From positions 4,590,001-4,654,000 of the forward strand of contig NC_088319.1 of NCBI RefSeq assembly GCF_910592395.1: a stretch of 64,000 nucleotides of DNA, read 5' to 3'. The DNA is from Lineus longissimus (lineage: Eukaryota; Nemertea; Pilidiophora; Heteronemertea; Lineidae). Each line of letters begins with the position of its first letter. The first letter of the stretch is position 1. The notes beneath the pieces are model-generated. The model was not told the origin of the DNA. It searched no databases and saw only the letters and a list, made by a program, of their open reading frames with translations. The position numbers and the translations under genes are program-made. This document shows, piece by piece, positions 22,976-32,572 of this stretch.

Positions 22976-23434
22976 TTATTGACACTCGCTCGCTTCGCTC
23001 GCTGCTATACTTCTCGCAGGTGCTTCCAATGCAGTTTCTGCGGTATTTGCTACAATTGTACCTGCAGCTAAAAGTGCTGGATTCATATATTGACCCAGTT
23101 GTTTCTTTATTTCATTGTTGATGATAACATTGTCATTTAATTTGCCATGAAGTTTTTTCTGGTCTAAATTTGGGAACATCACCTTCACAGCTTGCGTATA
23201 TCCAAATAGCAAATTAGATACTAAATCGTCTGCAATCTGTGTATTATAGCGCGCTTGATATTCATTGAACATTTTTTCAAGGTTTTTCCCACTTGCCTTT
23301 TTAATAGTCGCTTCACTCGCTTTCATGCCTAATTTTGTTAAAAGTCCGCTTTGATAATGTGCTAAAAGTTCTGAACGCATCTCCGTCACAGAATCACATG
23401 AGTTGTCTACATACACGTCTACGCTTGTCTTCAT
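22976..23434 (-). CDS. Polinton protein of unknown function, 152 aa
   Basis: Family not recognised. The product is mainly helical and charged, with a later hydrophobic Ala-rich part (NPALLAAGTIVANTAETALEA). The last residues (SIAASEASECQ) are encoded by the element's repeated agcgagcgaagcgagcgag motif, so the C-terminus has been extended by that repeat. The start is in TTATAATAAATGA. It follows the packaging ATPase by 39 bp and is presumably expressed with the virion genes. Confidence 0.6.
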   Translation of the reverse strand: MKTSVDVYVDNSCDSVTEMRSELLAHYQSGLLTKLGMKASEATIKKASGKNLEKMFNEYQARYNTQIADDLVSNLLFGYTQAVKVMFPNLDQKKLHGKLNDNVIINNEIKKQLGQYMNPALLAAGTIVANTAETALEAPARSIAASEASECQ

Positions 23435-23473
23435 TTATTATAATACAAAATTTTTACTCTCGCTGCGCTACAT

Positions 23474-24088
23474 TTACGAGCACAGCAAGTACTCAAATGG
23501 AATCTTTCTGCGCAGTATAAGTCGCTTACCTGCATCAATCTGTGCAAGCACTGTTTCCTTTTCACTATTGGGAATACAGCGATTTTCTTTAAACACTTGA
23601 TCCAGAGAACATTGATCATTCAACGTATGTATGACCATATGTTTACAATTTTCACGAAAGTCTTTTACGACTGCATTATATTTTTGAGTTAAAAGCCATA
23701 CAGAAATGCCAAAGTGTCGCCCTGAGAAAGCTAGTTCAGTCAATTTAGTACATTTATTCTTCGCTTCCCACAAATTAGCACAGTCATCAATGATAAATAG
23801 TGATTGATGATCTTGACTTTTTAGAACATTAACGGCATCTTCTAAGCATGCATTTAAATCGCATAACACTAACTTAGATGGGTAAATGTCTATATTTTTA
23901 TCTTGTGTAATCCATGTTCTATCTTGATAAGTTTTGTTCATGTCAATCGTTGGACAAAATATCACGATGTCATCAAATTTCTTTTGAAATTCTTGTTCTA
24001 GTAAGTCAAGTATAAAATATGACTTGCCACAATTAGTCATTCCTACAACTAACATGTTGAAAGGTACATCACAATAAAATTCATCCAT
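23474..24088 (-). CDS. ATPase: DNA-packaging ATPase (FtsK/HerA, A32-like)
   Basis: 204 residues. Walker A is GMTNCGKS (16-23) and Walker B is SLFIIDD (96-102). An SGRHFGISVWLLTQ block, the family's sensor/arginine-finger region, follows at about 140-153. The family pumps genomic DNA into the preformed capsid, as in poxvirus A32 and virophages. The length fits the Polinton version. It is intact. The start is in TTAAAATAAATGG. Its C-terminal residues lie next to a gctcgcgtaaat-type GC-rich intergenic stretch. Confidence 0.9.
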   Translation of the reverse strand: MDEFYCDVPFNMLVVGMTNCGKSYFILDLLEQEFQKKFDDIVIFCPTIDMNKTYQDRTWITQDKNIDIYPSKLVLCDLNACLEDAVNVLKSQDHQSLFIIDDCANLWEAKNKCTKLTELAFSGRHFGISVWLLTQKYNAVVKDFRENCKHMVIHTLNDQCSLDQVFKENRCIPNSEKETVLAQIDAGKRLILRRKIPFEYLLCS

Positions 24089-24278
24089 TTATTTTAACAA
24101 CAACAAGCGCATACTTTTCGAACATTTTGAAGAAGGAACTGACTACAAAGAAATTACCTTTGAAGAAGCACAAACTCGATCTACAAATTTGGAGAACGAG
24201 GAAAGAAAGTCAGCACATGCAAAATATTTTTGTGTCAACGCTCGCTTCGCTCGCTCGTGAGTGTGAGCGTAAGTACCA
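24089..24278. other. Gap between capsid and ATPase genes
   Basis: 190 bp without an annotated gene. The plus strand stays open from about 24095 to 24258 without an ATG and reads as an acidic, helix-like peptide, then enters the cgctcgcttcgctcgctcg motif (24239-24257). It may be a coding relic in opposite orientation, or chance. Confidence 0.35.
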
Positions 24279-25496
24279 TTAGTGTACAATCCCCTTCACT
24301 TTCTTATTCTCAAGTCCTACTAGTCCATCTGCTACAATAAAGACTAGCATATCATATTCTGTGTCAGAACTTCTGGTGAGTTCAAGTTGTAAACCATGCT
24401 TGATATTATTCATGGCTGTTCCTGATCCATGCACTGAGTTATCTTCTGTACTTCTCAAATCAATCCACAGTGCATATTTATGTTTGTCGTAGAATTTTTC
24501 GACATCCATCATACAGTCTTCAGTGTGCTTAAGGTCTTCTGACATATAAAGTCGTTTGACTTCGTCAAATTGATTATAGGCTTTCAATCCTGACTTGTAT
24601 ATACAGTGAGAAATTCCTTCTGAAGTAATGCTCACATTAGTGATGTCAGGATTTTGAAAACTTGTATTTTCTGCATCATACTCACTGAAATTCTTCTGGA
24701 AAAATATTAGAATGCCTTTTGTAGAAGCACGATTGACATCTACATTGATATTCATTCGTTTATTCTTTCCAATTGACTCTGTCCTCAAAAGATGCACGTC
24801 TTCAAACATCCATCTCATCTCAGAGTTATACACAGATTCAATGGTTTCAGCCAGGACAACAGAGGCGACTGTTTCATATTCGAGTTGTATATCCGTCACA
24901 GCATACGTCTTTGATGTTGCTGTTCCTGCGACAACATACTTTACATCATTGAATTTGATGTGATACTCAATGGACTCCAAAATCGCAGAGGGGTAAAAGG
25001 GTGCATGAGTATCAAATAGTTCTGACTCAATAGGAATGCAGTAACGATCCTCAAAGGCGGTTTTAATGCCATCTTTTCTCTGATCTTTCACAATCCCTTG
25101 TTGTTCTCGATTTTTTCGCTGTTTTTCAGTGAGCCAAAAATCCTTGAAGGTGTTGTAGATGAAGGCTTTATTCACCTCACTCATGGTTATACCTCCCAAG
25201 CTTGTGGTGATTCTTTCTACAATATTTCGACCTACATTAGCCACAAATGTAGCAGCTGTAGCATTGGCTGCATTACTTGCTTTTGATGAGGTAGAAAGTT
25301 TAAACGTGAGCTTCATGCTTTCAGGGACAATCACTTGTCCTTTTTCAAGCTTCGGAATCTTCACATAAAGTGTTTCCCCCGGATTCACAGAATTAGGATT
25401 ATGTGTAATGACCTCAACATTTCTTTTGGCTTTTAAGCCTCTCGATTCTTTATTTGTTCGATAAGGATCTAAGTATTTACCGTAGGACATGTCCAT
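24279..25496 (-). CDS. MCP: Major capsid protein (double jelly roll)
   Basis: 405 residues. The N-terminal region LYVKIPKLEKGQVIVPESM, then a V.NVGRNIVERI..SLGG block, matches the first strands of Polinton major capsid proteins. YHIKFN and two long beta-rich halves are consistent with the double jelly-roll fold. The family forms trimeric capsomers of an icosahedral virion. It is intact, so capsid assembly was under constraint until recently. It is divergent from the 118-aa coiled-coil gene, the two starts being only 35 bp apart. The upstream tttactctgtatataaATG is nearly repeated beside the right TIR. Confidence 0.9.
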   Translation of the reverse strand: MDMSYGKYLDPYRTNKESRGLKAKRNVEVITHNPNSVNPGETLYVKIPKLEKGQVIVPESMKLTFKLSTSSKASNAANATAATFVANVGRNIVERITTSLGGITMSEVNKAFIYNTFKDFWLTEKQRKNREQQGIVKDQRKDGIKTAFEDRYCIPIESELFDTHAPFYPSAILESIEYHIKFNDVKYVVAGTATSKTYAVTDIQLEYETVASVVLAETIESVYNSEMRWMFEDVHLLRTESIGKNKRMNINVDVNRASTKGILIFFQKNFSEYDAENTSFQNPDITNVSITSEGISHCIYKSGLKAYNQFDEVKRLYMSEDLKHTEDCMMDVEKFYDKHKYALWIDLRSTEDNSVHGSGTAMNNIKHGLQLELTRSSDTEYDMLVFIVADGLVGLENKKVKGIVH

Positions 25497-25531
25497 TTAT
25501 ATACAGAGTAAAAAATTTTTTAAAATAATAA
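25497..25531. promoter_or_regulatory. 35-bp divergent start region of MCP and coiled-coil genes
   Basis: The whole interval is AT-rich, with tatata next to the capsid ATG and aaaataataa before the plus-strand ATG. Both starts carry the TAAATG context used across the element. It must contain core signals for two transcripts or one signal acting in both directions. Confidence 0.5.
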
Positions 25532-25888
25532 ATGAACACGAGCGGGGCTGTGGCTAACATGTGTGCGATTAAGTTCAATGTTAAACAAGATGATCAAGCA
25601 GCAGCTATTGAGAATATAAAAGAAGACATTCTCAAGGTTAAAAACAGGTTTAATGTGCAAGATGTTGAAGTTCAAAATAAATTAGATCAGTTGAATGCTG
25701 GCGTTATGACAGTGAGTAATGTCAATCTTAAAGTGGATCAACTTGAGACATCAGTGAATGACAGTTTCACCAAATTAGAAACATGGTGGGCTATTATTGG
25801 AACTTATTTAGACCATATGTTAACTCGTAGAAGATGGCGAGATGTGCCAAAAGAAATGAAAAAAGCACCTTCATTGCAAATTGAGTAA
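25532..25888 (+). CDS. Coiled-coil protein, 118 aa
   Basis: No family recognised. Heptad-like stretches run from about residue 22 to 78 (IENIKEDILKVKNRF, VQNKLDQLNAGV, VNLKVDQLETSVND), followed by WWAIIGTYLDHMLTRRRWRDVP. A Trp-rich, possibly membrane-interfacial segment thus precedes a basic patch. It is intact, on the opposite strand to its neighbours and convergent with the integrase. The start is in AAATAATAAATGA. It could be a minor virion or regulatory protein. Confidence 0.6.
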   Translation: MNTSGAVANMCAIKFNVKQDDQAAAIENIKEDILKVKNRFNVQDVEVQNKLDQLNAGVMTVSNVNLKVDQLETSVNDSFTKLETWWAIIGTYLDHMLTRRRWRDVPKEMKKAPSLQIE

Positions 25889-25892
25889 CATC

Positions 25893-25920
25893 TTTATAAG
25901 TTGTTTAATACACCTATAAA
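25893..25920. terminator. Hairpin between convergent genes
   Basis: tttataag and cctataaa form 6-8 bp arms 5 bp after the stop of the coiled-coil gene and about 20 bp beyond the integrase 3' end. Weaker than the hairpin at 18948 but with the same TTTATA/TATAAA arms. Confidence 0.35.
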
Positions 25921-25940
25921 AATTTTACTCTCACCAGTGC

Positions 25941-27008
25941 TCAACGCTGCTCGCCACTCGCTACGCTCGTGAGTGTACGCTTCTTTCTCAATTTTGATTC
26001 AATAATATTTTCAGGATCTAACCCTTCTTTATGCTTTAAATTGTTTTCTACTTTTACTTCTTTGTCCACACTCGCCACTCGCTGCGCTTTGTCAACAGCT
26101 TCTTCATCAATTGTGGCTAGCACTTGTGTCACTTGCTGCAAAGCATCAAGTCTAACTCTTTCATCATCATTCAATATTGCATGAACACCCTCAATATTTT
26201 TTACAGTGTAAGTTCTATTGGACCATATTTGTTTGTAACCTTTAGTAAATATAGGTCTCTTTAACTTCTTTCTAACACAATCACCTATTTTAAATTTGTG
26301 TTCAACTGGCATAGACTTTTCTGCATTTAATTCAATCAACTCACTTTCATGATGCACAGCTTCATTTGGGCTATAGTCTAAAATACCAGAATGAGGTCTG
26401 TCATTGTACGCAGTAATGTAATCTTGCAATGTATCAATCCACTTGACAGTATTTTTCTCTGTGAACTCTTTGAACATCATCTCTTTGATAGTTCTAGATA
26501 GTCTGTCAATAAGTCCTAGTGCATGTTGATCACCAATATCAACTGTGCCATGTCTAATGTTCAACTCTTTGAATAGGTCTTGTACTGACTTATTCAGGAA
26601 TTCATTGCCTGAGTCTGTAATAATAAGTGTGATTGGGCTCGCAAGTGTGTAAATTTTTTCAAAGCCATTTTTCACCTCAAATTTTGTCTTATTTTTTAAA
26701 GCTTCAGCATAGGCTTTTCTAGTAAATGTATCAATAGCAAGAAGTATCCATTTGTAACCTTTATTTTGTCTTGAGTAATTTGACATGTCTAAAAGATCCA
26801 TAAACCATAGTGCATTTTCACGAAAGGCTATAATGTGACCCTGAATCTTTTGTGGCTGCTTTTTATGTAGTTGATAACTTTTTTGCTGCTTTACAAATGC
26901 ATCAATGTCATCAAATTTTATGCTAGGATCTTTCTTCTTCATGATCTTATAAAATTTTAAAGCAGATGGGTACTTGTACCTTGCATATTCTTCTTGCATC
27001 ACACTCAT
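25941..27008 (-). CDS. INT: Retrovirus-type integrase (rve) with D,D35,D triad
   Basis: 355 residues. A pre-domain ending in QKSYQLHKKQ precedes the RNase H-like core. First Asp is D71 (WFMDLLD), second is D132 (TDSGNEF), and the third position, exactly 35 residues later, is D168 in GLIDRLSRT, where retroviral integrases have Glu. A NDRPHSGI block and a C-terminal SH3-like part (FTKGYKQIWSNRTYTV) follow. No HHCC zinc finger is seen. The tail has a Ser/Ala-rich end formed over the GC-rich repeat motif. The enzyme inserts element DNA and makes the 6-bp duplication. The start is in AAATAAATATG, 7 bp from the preceding stop. Confidence 0.9.
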   Translation of the reverse strand: MSVMQEEYARYKYPSALKFYKIMKKKDPSIKFDDIDAFVKQQKSYQLHKKQPQKIQGHIIAFRENALWFMDLLDMSNYSRQNKGYKWILLAIDTFTRKAYAEALKNKTKFEVKNGFEKIYTLASPITLIITDSGNEFLNKSVQDLFKELNIRHGTVDIGDQHALGLIDRLSRTIKEMMFKEFTEKNTVKWIDTLQDYITAYNDRPHSGILDYSPNEAVHHESELIELNAEKSMPVEHKFKIGDCVRKKLKRPIFTKGYKQIWSNRTYTVKNIEGVHAILNDDERVRLDALQQVTQVLATIDEEAVDKAQRVASVDKEVKVENNLKHKEGLDPENIIESKLRKKRTLTSVASGEQR

Positions 27009-27015
27009 ATTTATT

Positions 27016-28335
27016 TTAGAGAATATTTTGAACTAAAAGACCTACAGTAATTAATCCTATTGTAAAAGGTAGATGAGTGCTCTCGCTGACGCTCGCTGTA
27101 GGTGATTCGCTCACTGTGCTTGCCACTCGCTCCGCTCGTAAGTGTGTGCTCACTGTAGCTGATTCACTCGATGCTAGCGCTATAGATTTTTTACTCTCGC
27201 TGACACTCGCAGAACTCACAGCAGCGAGCGAAGCGAGCGCTTGACGCTTTTTTCTAACATTGATATGCGTGTTGATACCAAAATTTGTATTTTCCGTGGC
27301 GGTTAACAGAGAGTTATTGTACCCTTCAATCGTGCCAATATGTAAGCGCATATGACTTGGCACAAGTTGTAACCCTAAACCAACAGCAAAATTTAGTCGT
27401 GTACCTACTTTTTCTAAGGCGTTCGCATACGATTGTTTTGAGCGATTTAATATACTTGCCGACTGGAATGTTTTGACGGAATCGACTAACGTTTGACCTT
27501 GTATCGCATCTTCCACTAAAATACCAAACTGCTTTTGTGCATCTAAGGAGTCTAAAATATCTTGCCTGATCATGGTTTGTGCACCCAGGATGCAATACAC
27601 ATACGTTCTAATCGATTCATTGATTCTACTCATGCCTGCTTTAGTCAATCCTTGACTGTCGAAAGTGATAAAATTTGTCCAATCGTCTGAATATATGAAT
27701 GATAATGTATCAATATAAAGCCTGCGATGATCAGCATACACATATCCTTTTTTGCCAGCATTAAACGGGAACTTACTAGGGTCACTTAAGTAATAGTTAC
27801 CATTATCCATTACGATGTCTAATGCTTGCATTTTGCCTTTGTGAAAGTAGTTGAAGTCAACAGAGCCAAATTCAAGCTTTAAATTTTCATATGCTTGTGT
27901 GTGATAGGGGTTCTTCTTTGAATTAAAGTCAGGATTTCCTGGTAAAGGAATTTTTAGCTGATGTAATATCTTTCTGATGGTAAAGTACACATGGAATCTA
28001 AAGATGCTTTGTACTAAAGGGTCAGCATGGTTAATATGATTGTGCCATGATACGCCACAGCCCGATGTCGCACAAAATATTGCAAATTTAAATTGGTTGT
28101 CCCAGTTATCCATGGTCGTATTTTTTAAGTACTCTTGTACTTGTGCATAAGTTGAAAATATTCGTTGTGAGATCTTATTAGGAAAAATATCAATTGTATC
28201 GTATTCAAAGCTTTGATGTGGTGCTACTTGAATGTGGTGATGAATGAAAGGGTCATTTGTGATTGAATTATCCTTGTAATTGAGTGGATAATTTGCATCT
28301 GAGTTAAATTTAAGATATGAAGGGAATGTTTCCAT
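27016..28335 (-). CDS. Polinton 439-aa protein of unknown function
   Basis: Large conserved-looking protein located between PolB and integrase. The N-terminal 370 residues contain several aromatic-rich segments (FHVYFTIRKILHQLKIPLPG, YVYADHRRLYIDTL, FIYSDDWTNFITFDSQG) with no motif I can name. The C-terminal 65 residues are a low-complexity Ser/Ala/Glu region with repeated SVSES, SESATVS and TVSES. A terminal hydrophobic segment (LPFTIGLITVGLLV) suggests a tail anchor. Part of the low-complexity stretch is encoded by the agcgagcgaagcgagcgc motif. It is intact. The start is in CATAAATAAATGG. Position and size suggest one of the uncharacterised conserved Polinton proteins. Confidence 0.65.
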   Translation of the reverse strand: METFPSYLKFNSDANYPLNYKDNSITNDPFIHHHIQVAPHQSFEYDTIDIFPNKISQRIFSTYAQVQEYLKNTTMDNWDNQFKFAIFCATSGCGVSWHNHINHADPLVQSIFRFHVYFTIRKILHQLKIPLPGNPDFNSKKNPYHTQAYENLKLEFGSVDFNYFHKGKMQALDIVMDNGNYYLSDPSKFPFNAGKKGYVYADHRRLYIDTLSFIYSDDWTNFITFDSQGLTKAGMSRINESIRTYVYCILGAQTMIRQDILDSLDAQKQFGILVEDAIQGQTLVDSVKTFQSASILNRSKQSYANALEKVGTRLNFAVGLGLQLVPSHMRLHIGTIEGYNNSLLTATENTNFGINTHINVRKKRQALASLAAVSSASVSESKKSIALASSESATVSTHLRAERVASTVSESPTASVSESTHLPFTIGLITVGLLVQNIL

Positions 28336-28353
28336 TTATTTATGATAAAATTT

Positions 28354-31300
28354 TTACGAGCACAGCGAGTAATGTCCTAATGCCATTGTACTTATTCCAT
28401 CAGCTTGAATCATTCGCTTATCATCCGCTGCATCTAATGCTACTTTGGTGACTTGCTCTGTGTAAAGTTGATGATTTCTTGACCTAAACACATTCATCCT
28501 TTTTTCGATTGGGATTTTACCCAGAAGCACAGACTTGTAGTCTTCAAATGTGACTTCACTTTTCACAACTTGTCGCTTAATTCCTTTACACTTTTTCACT
28601 TCTTCATCTTTGTCAGTTGTATAGGAATATAATTTAGCTCTCAAAGCAATGAACTCACTTATCACTTTGCCAGCCTCTTCGTCTTTGAACTTGCCCGTGA
28701 TCTTCTTATTCGTTTCATCAAACAATGGATGATCTTTAGGAAAATTAGAGAAGTCATACAAGTGTGCATCTTTCTGCATGTCTTTGTAGATATCATCAGT
28801 CTGAATGTTATATACTAGTGAATCTGTATCAGTGTAACAAAGTTGAGCTATTTCAGGATACTTCTTTAGCATGTGATTGTAGTGAAAGTCATACATATGC
28901 TATTTAGAAATATCCAGTACAGCCTGTCCCATAAATATTGGCTTATTGAGAAAGGCTTCTGCTTTTTGGCGTTCTACCATGACTAGATCTTTACAGAAAA
29001 TTTTGTGTGATGTATAGTTGTTACTATTGACTAATTTTCGAAGCTGATCGGCAGTTGTAGCTAAAGTAATGTCTTTTCTGCGCCTGACTGACTCCATGGT
29101 TTTGCCAAATATCGCATTGTTCATCAATTTGAAGAAGTCTCTTCGAAGTCATTTTTGGCATTTGCGCGTTGACTTGTGTTGAAGTCAATATATTTTTTCA
29201 AGAAGTTTGTCTCTTCATAACTTACACCTCTGTGAATCTTAGTCAATTTGAGACCTTGACTCAAATAGAACTTCAAGGCCTTGTGGTGCACAATATATTT
29301 TTTCTTGTCTTGCAAGTTAGGAATGAGCTTATCATTCATGTGTTCTGGTGCAAGAGGATAGTCATTGTGCAAGTTGTGCAAATGCTTAGGATATTCTAAG
29401 TCAACTTCAAGTGTGCAAGGGATGTCTTGCCAATTTTCAAGTTCATTGTCAGCTATCCAGTGAAAGCCTCTAACTGGTAAATTTTGACCCATCGCTACAC
29501 CATAAAGGTTGTTGGCATCGACAAAGGTGATATAACTTGTAGGTTTTTCTGAGTCAACATTTTCTAAATAGGGGTTGTTTGCCTGTGCATATCTGTGACT
29601 TGCTTGACATACTCCTCCACGAATACCTAATTCGAAGAAGTTATACATGTCTACATCTGTGAGGAGTTCAATTTCAACTTTAGTAATTTTTAGCATCGCT
29701 TGCCATGACAAACCTGGTGATGTGTAGAAGAATGCAGGATCTAAATTATAGACGTCCATGCAGGTCTGCCTAAAATTTTCAATAATGTCAGCGAGTAGTA
29801 GAACATCAGTTTCAAGGTATAACTTGTGGTAATCTCTGAATGTTTGACAGTTGAACTTATGCCACACATGTTGTGCGTGTTTGTATGAGTCAAAATGATG
29901 TTGTAAATATTTCAGTTCTTCATCTGTATTACAGTTAAATATTTGTAAAATTTGGTTATTGGTATTATTGAAGTTATTTTTACATGACTCAATATATTCC
30001 AACATAGTTTTACAATTAAACATTCCTACCACATTTTCAACTTGAATAAATTGATCTTGTGTTATTCCTGTATTATTGAATGAGGAATAAAATGCATCAA
30101 TTGGAGGTAATTCAGACTGTTGAAATTTTTCGTACGAATCTACCCATTCATAAGGATATACTCCCTTTCTTGTTAATAGACTGAAGTTGTCACCATTAAA
30201 CTTTGTAGCTAAATTTTTCTTTTGCTGATCAGGCAAATTCTTAGCTAAAGCATCAAGTGATGACTGCATGAGTCTATATGAGTCAAGGAATCTTATTTCA
30301 ATCTGATTATCATTGACGCCTAATATTTTACTGAATGAAATGTAATTTTCAGAATTGGAAGCGATGACATTCAGTCTTCCCTTTAAATTTTTCACAAACA
30401 GATGAGCATCATAGCCCGACAGATTGTGATAGTACACAGGTATGAACTTTGGAGAGCTAAAGTGTAGATTACAAATTTTATGTGCTGCTCCTCTGTATTT
30501 GCCTGTAAAGTGATTGTGATCACGAACTTTGAAATTTTGTGCTGTGAACATTTTGTCACAGAGATAGCAGTTTCTAGCATAAAAGAAACTATTTTTCTGC
30601 TCGTGAGTCAAAGCATGCATTGGCTTAGGGTTGAATAGAAATTCTTTCCCAAGTTGTTCACAGATAGAAGTGATTGAATCTACAAAGTGTTCGCCAATGT
30701 CTTCATCTTCTGACTGTTGAATGTATGTAAATATTTTATTTTTCTTTGCTATTTGTGGCTGATCATATTGGATGTAGATTATATAGCTGTTAGGAATATG
30801 TTGTTGTGTTTGATTTGTTTTTTTGCCAAAAGATTTTGGCTGGCTTTCTTTAATGTAGATTCGAAGTCAGCGATGATCACAGCTGGATGTTTTTGTTGTG
30901 CTCTTAAGTTAGTGAATAGCAAGGTGTTCATTCCAGCTGAGGGCATCTTGACTTTAACACATTCAAATTGTTTACAGTTATCAAGATGTTCATGGTATCT
31001 TTTATCACGAAGTTCACTCGTTGGTGCTGATATAACTTTCATGGATCTAAAGCATACTTTGACTTGTCCATCATGTTTTGAATGTGATGCAGATACAAGC
31101 CTTGAGAAATTTTTGATCCAAGCATAGTGATAATTGACATTATCTTTAACGTCTTCTATTTTTTCACTCTCATCGAACTCAACAAACTCGTCGAAAGCGT
31201 TAGGATTGTCTATCATGCGGTCATCTTCTTTGTAGTGTAAAAGATTGATGTACTTGTCTTCTGATAAAATTCTCTCAGAAATTCTAGCTGGGGAAATTGG

Positions 31301-32572
31301 GTAAATGGTAGATTCTTCTCCATTTTTAATCACTACTTGTCTAGGTATAAATGTAAACACATTGACCCCAATGTCAGGGTTGTTGTTCTCAAATTTGTCT
31401 ATATCTTTTATTTTGAGAGGATAGTCAAGGCCTTTGAACATGTGATCAAATTCAGGCTTGTTGTAATTTGACACTCTCTCTGTGTTCTTTGAGATATTTA
31501 ACAATGCAGCTTCAACTGAGTATCTGAAGCATAGCTGATCAGTATTTTGTACATTAATCACAGCTTTTTTCTTATGAATCTTTTGAGGTAAAGGAATGTA
31601 AGAAGATCCTCCAAGTGGAGTGTAATTTACAGTGTGTAACTCAATCTTTGTTACTTCTATAAATTTCCAGCCAGATCCTTTCTGAACTAAATTTTTCAGT
31701 TCTTTAAGCATATCTTCAATGAGAGTGTCATAATTAACTTCTTGACCCACGCCAAGGATGTGCCTAGATCGTAGCTGAAACTCTTGAACTTCAGTTTTCC
31801 TTTGCATTGAAATATATAAGACAATGCTAATTTTTAAACTGCTATTCTGTGTTTCTTCTTTAATTTTATCTTGTAAAACTGGCTTAATGTTGTCAAGATA
31901 AGCTTTTATACCAATTTTAGGCAGTCCTTGCATTCTGAAATGTTTGACATAACCTTTGAAAGCAGAGTTGACCTTTACGAAGGAAATTGGTTCAGAATGT
32001 TGTTTGATCAACTCCTGGATGAATTTTTTACTCATTGAACTTTTGACATTGATGTCAAACTCTTTTGCTTTTTGAATGAGGTCAGATTTTAGTAATCTTT
32101 TGACTGGTTCTTTGGTCAAGAGTTCTTTCAACTTCTCAATGTTGAGATTCTGGAAATTTTTATGACCAAGTGCTTTTACTTGCTGTAAAAGCGGCTTTCT
32201 GATAGAATTTTTTGCTTTCACAGCTTTTGGTTTAATGTCAGGCAAATTCACATGCTGAATTTTCTCCTCTAAAATTGTGTTCAGCTGATCTTTTTTGAAA
32301 TTCCTAGCATTGACACCTAGTCTTTGCGCAAGGACACGCTTTTCAATTTGGGACAAGTCAGAAACTGACTTATCAATTTTAACTTCAATATCATTGAAAC
32401 TATTTGGTATTTGTTGAAGTTGTTCAAGTAACTTTTCTCTTGAAAGTGATCCATATTTTTTCACTTTATTTCTGTAGGCGAGTATTTTCAGTTCGTCAGT
32501 AGATAAGCCCTCAGCTGGATAAACGTCCAGGCCTTTTGGGCTATTAAAACTTTTGTGATATGAGAGCGACAT
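28354..32572 (-). pseudogene. pPolB: Protein-primed family B DNA polymerase, broken
   Basis: The gene is spread over four open pieces (32572-30779, 30620-29124, 29127-28900, 28896-28354). Lesions: a frameshift at about 30780, a second near 29125-29140, and an in-frame TAG at 28902-28900. Piece 1 has several SAP/HeH-like helical repeats (about residues 20-190), a conserved middle region and exonuclease motif I (ADFE). Piece 2 has a Cys/His motif (C18-x2-C21, HNH-like DHNHFTGKYRG, C50), Exo II (HNLSGYD), Exo III (YLETDVLLL) and polymerase motif A (DANNLYG). Piece 3 has motif B (NNAIFGKT) and piece 4 has motif C (DTDS). The family replicates element DNA from a terminal protein. No active enzyme is expected from this copy. 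Confidence 0.9.
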
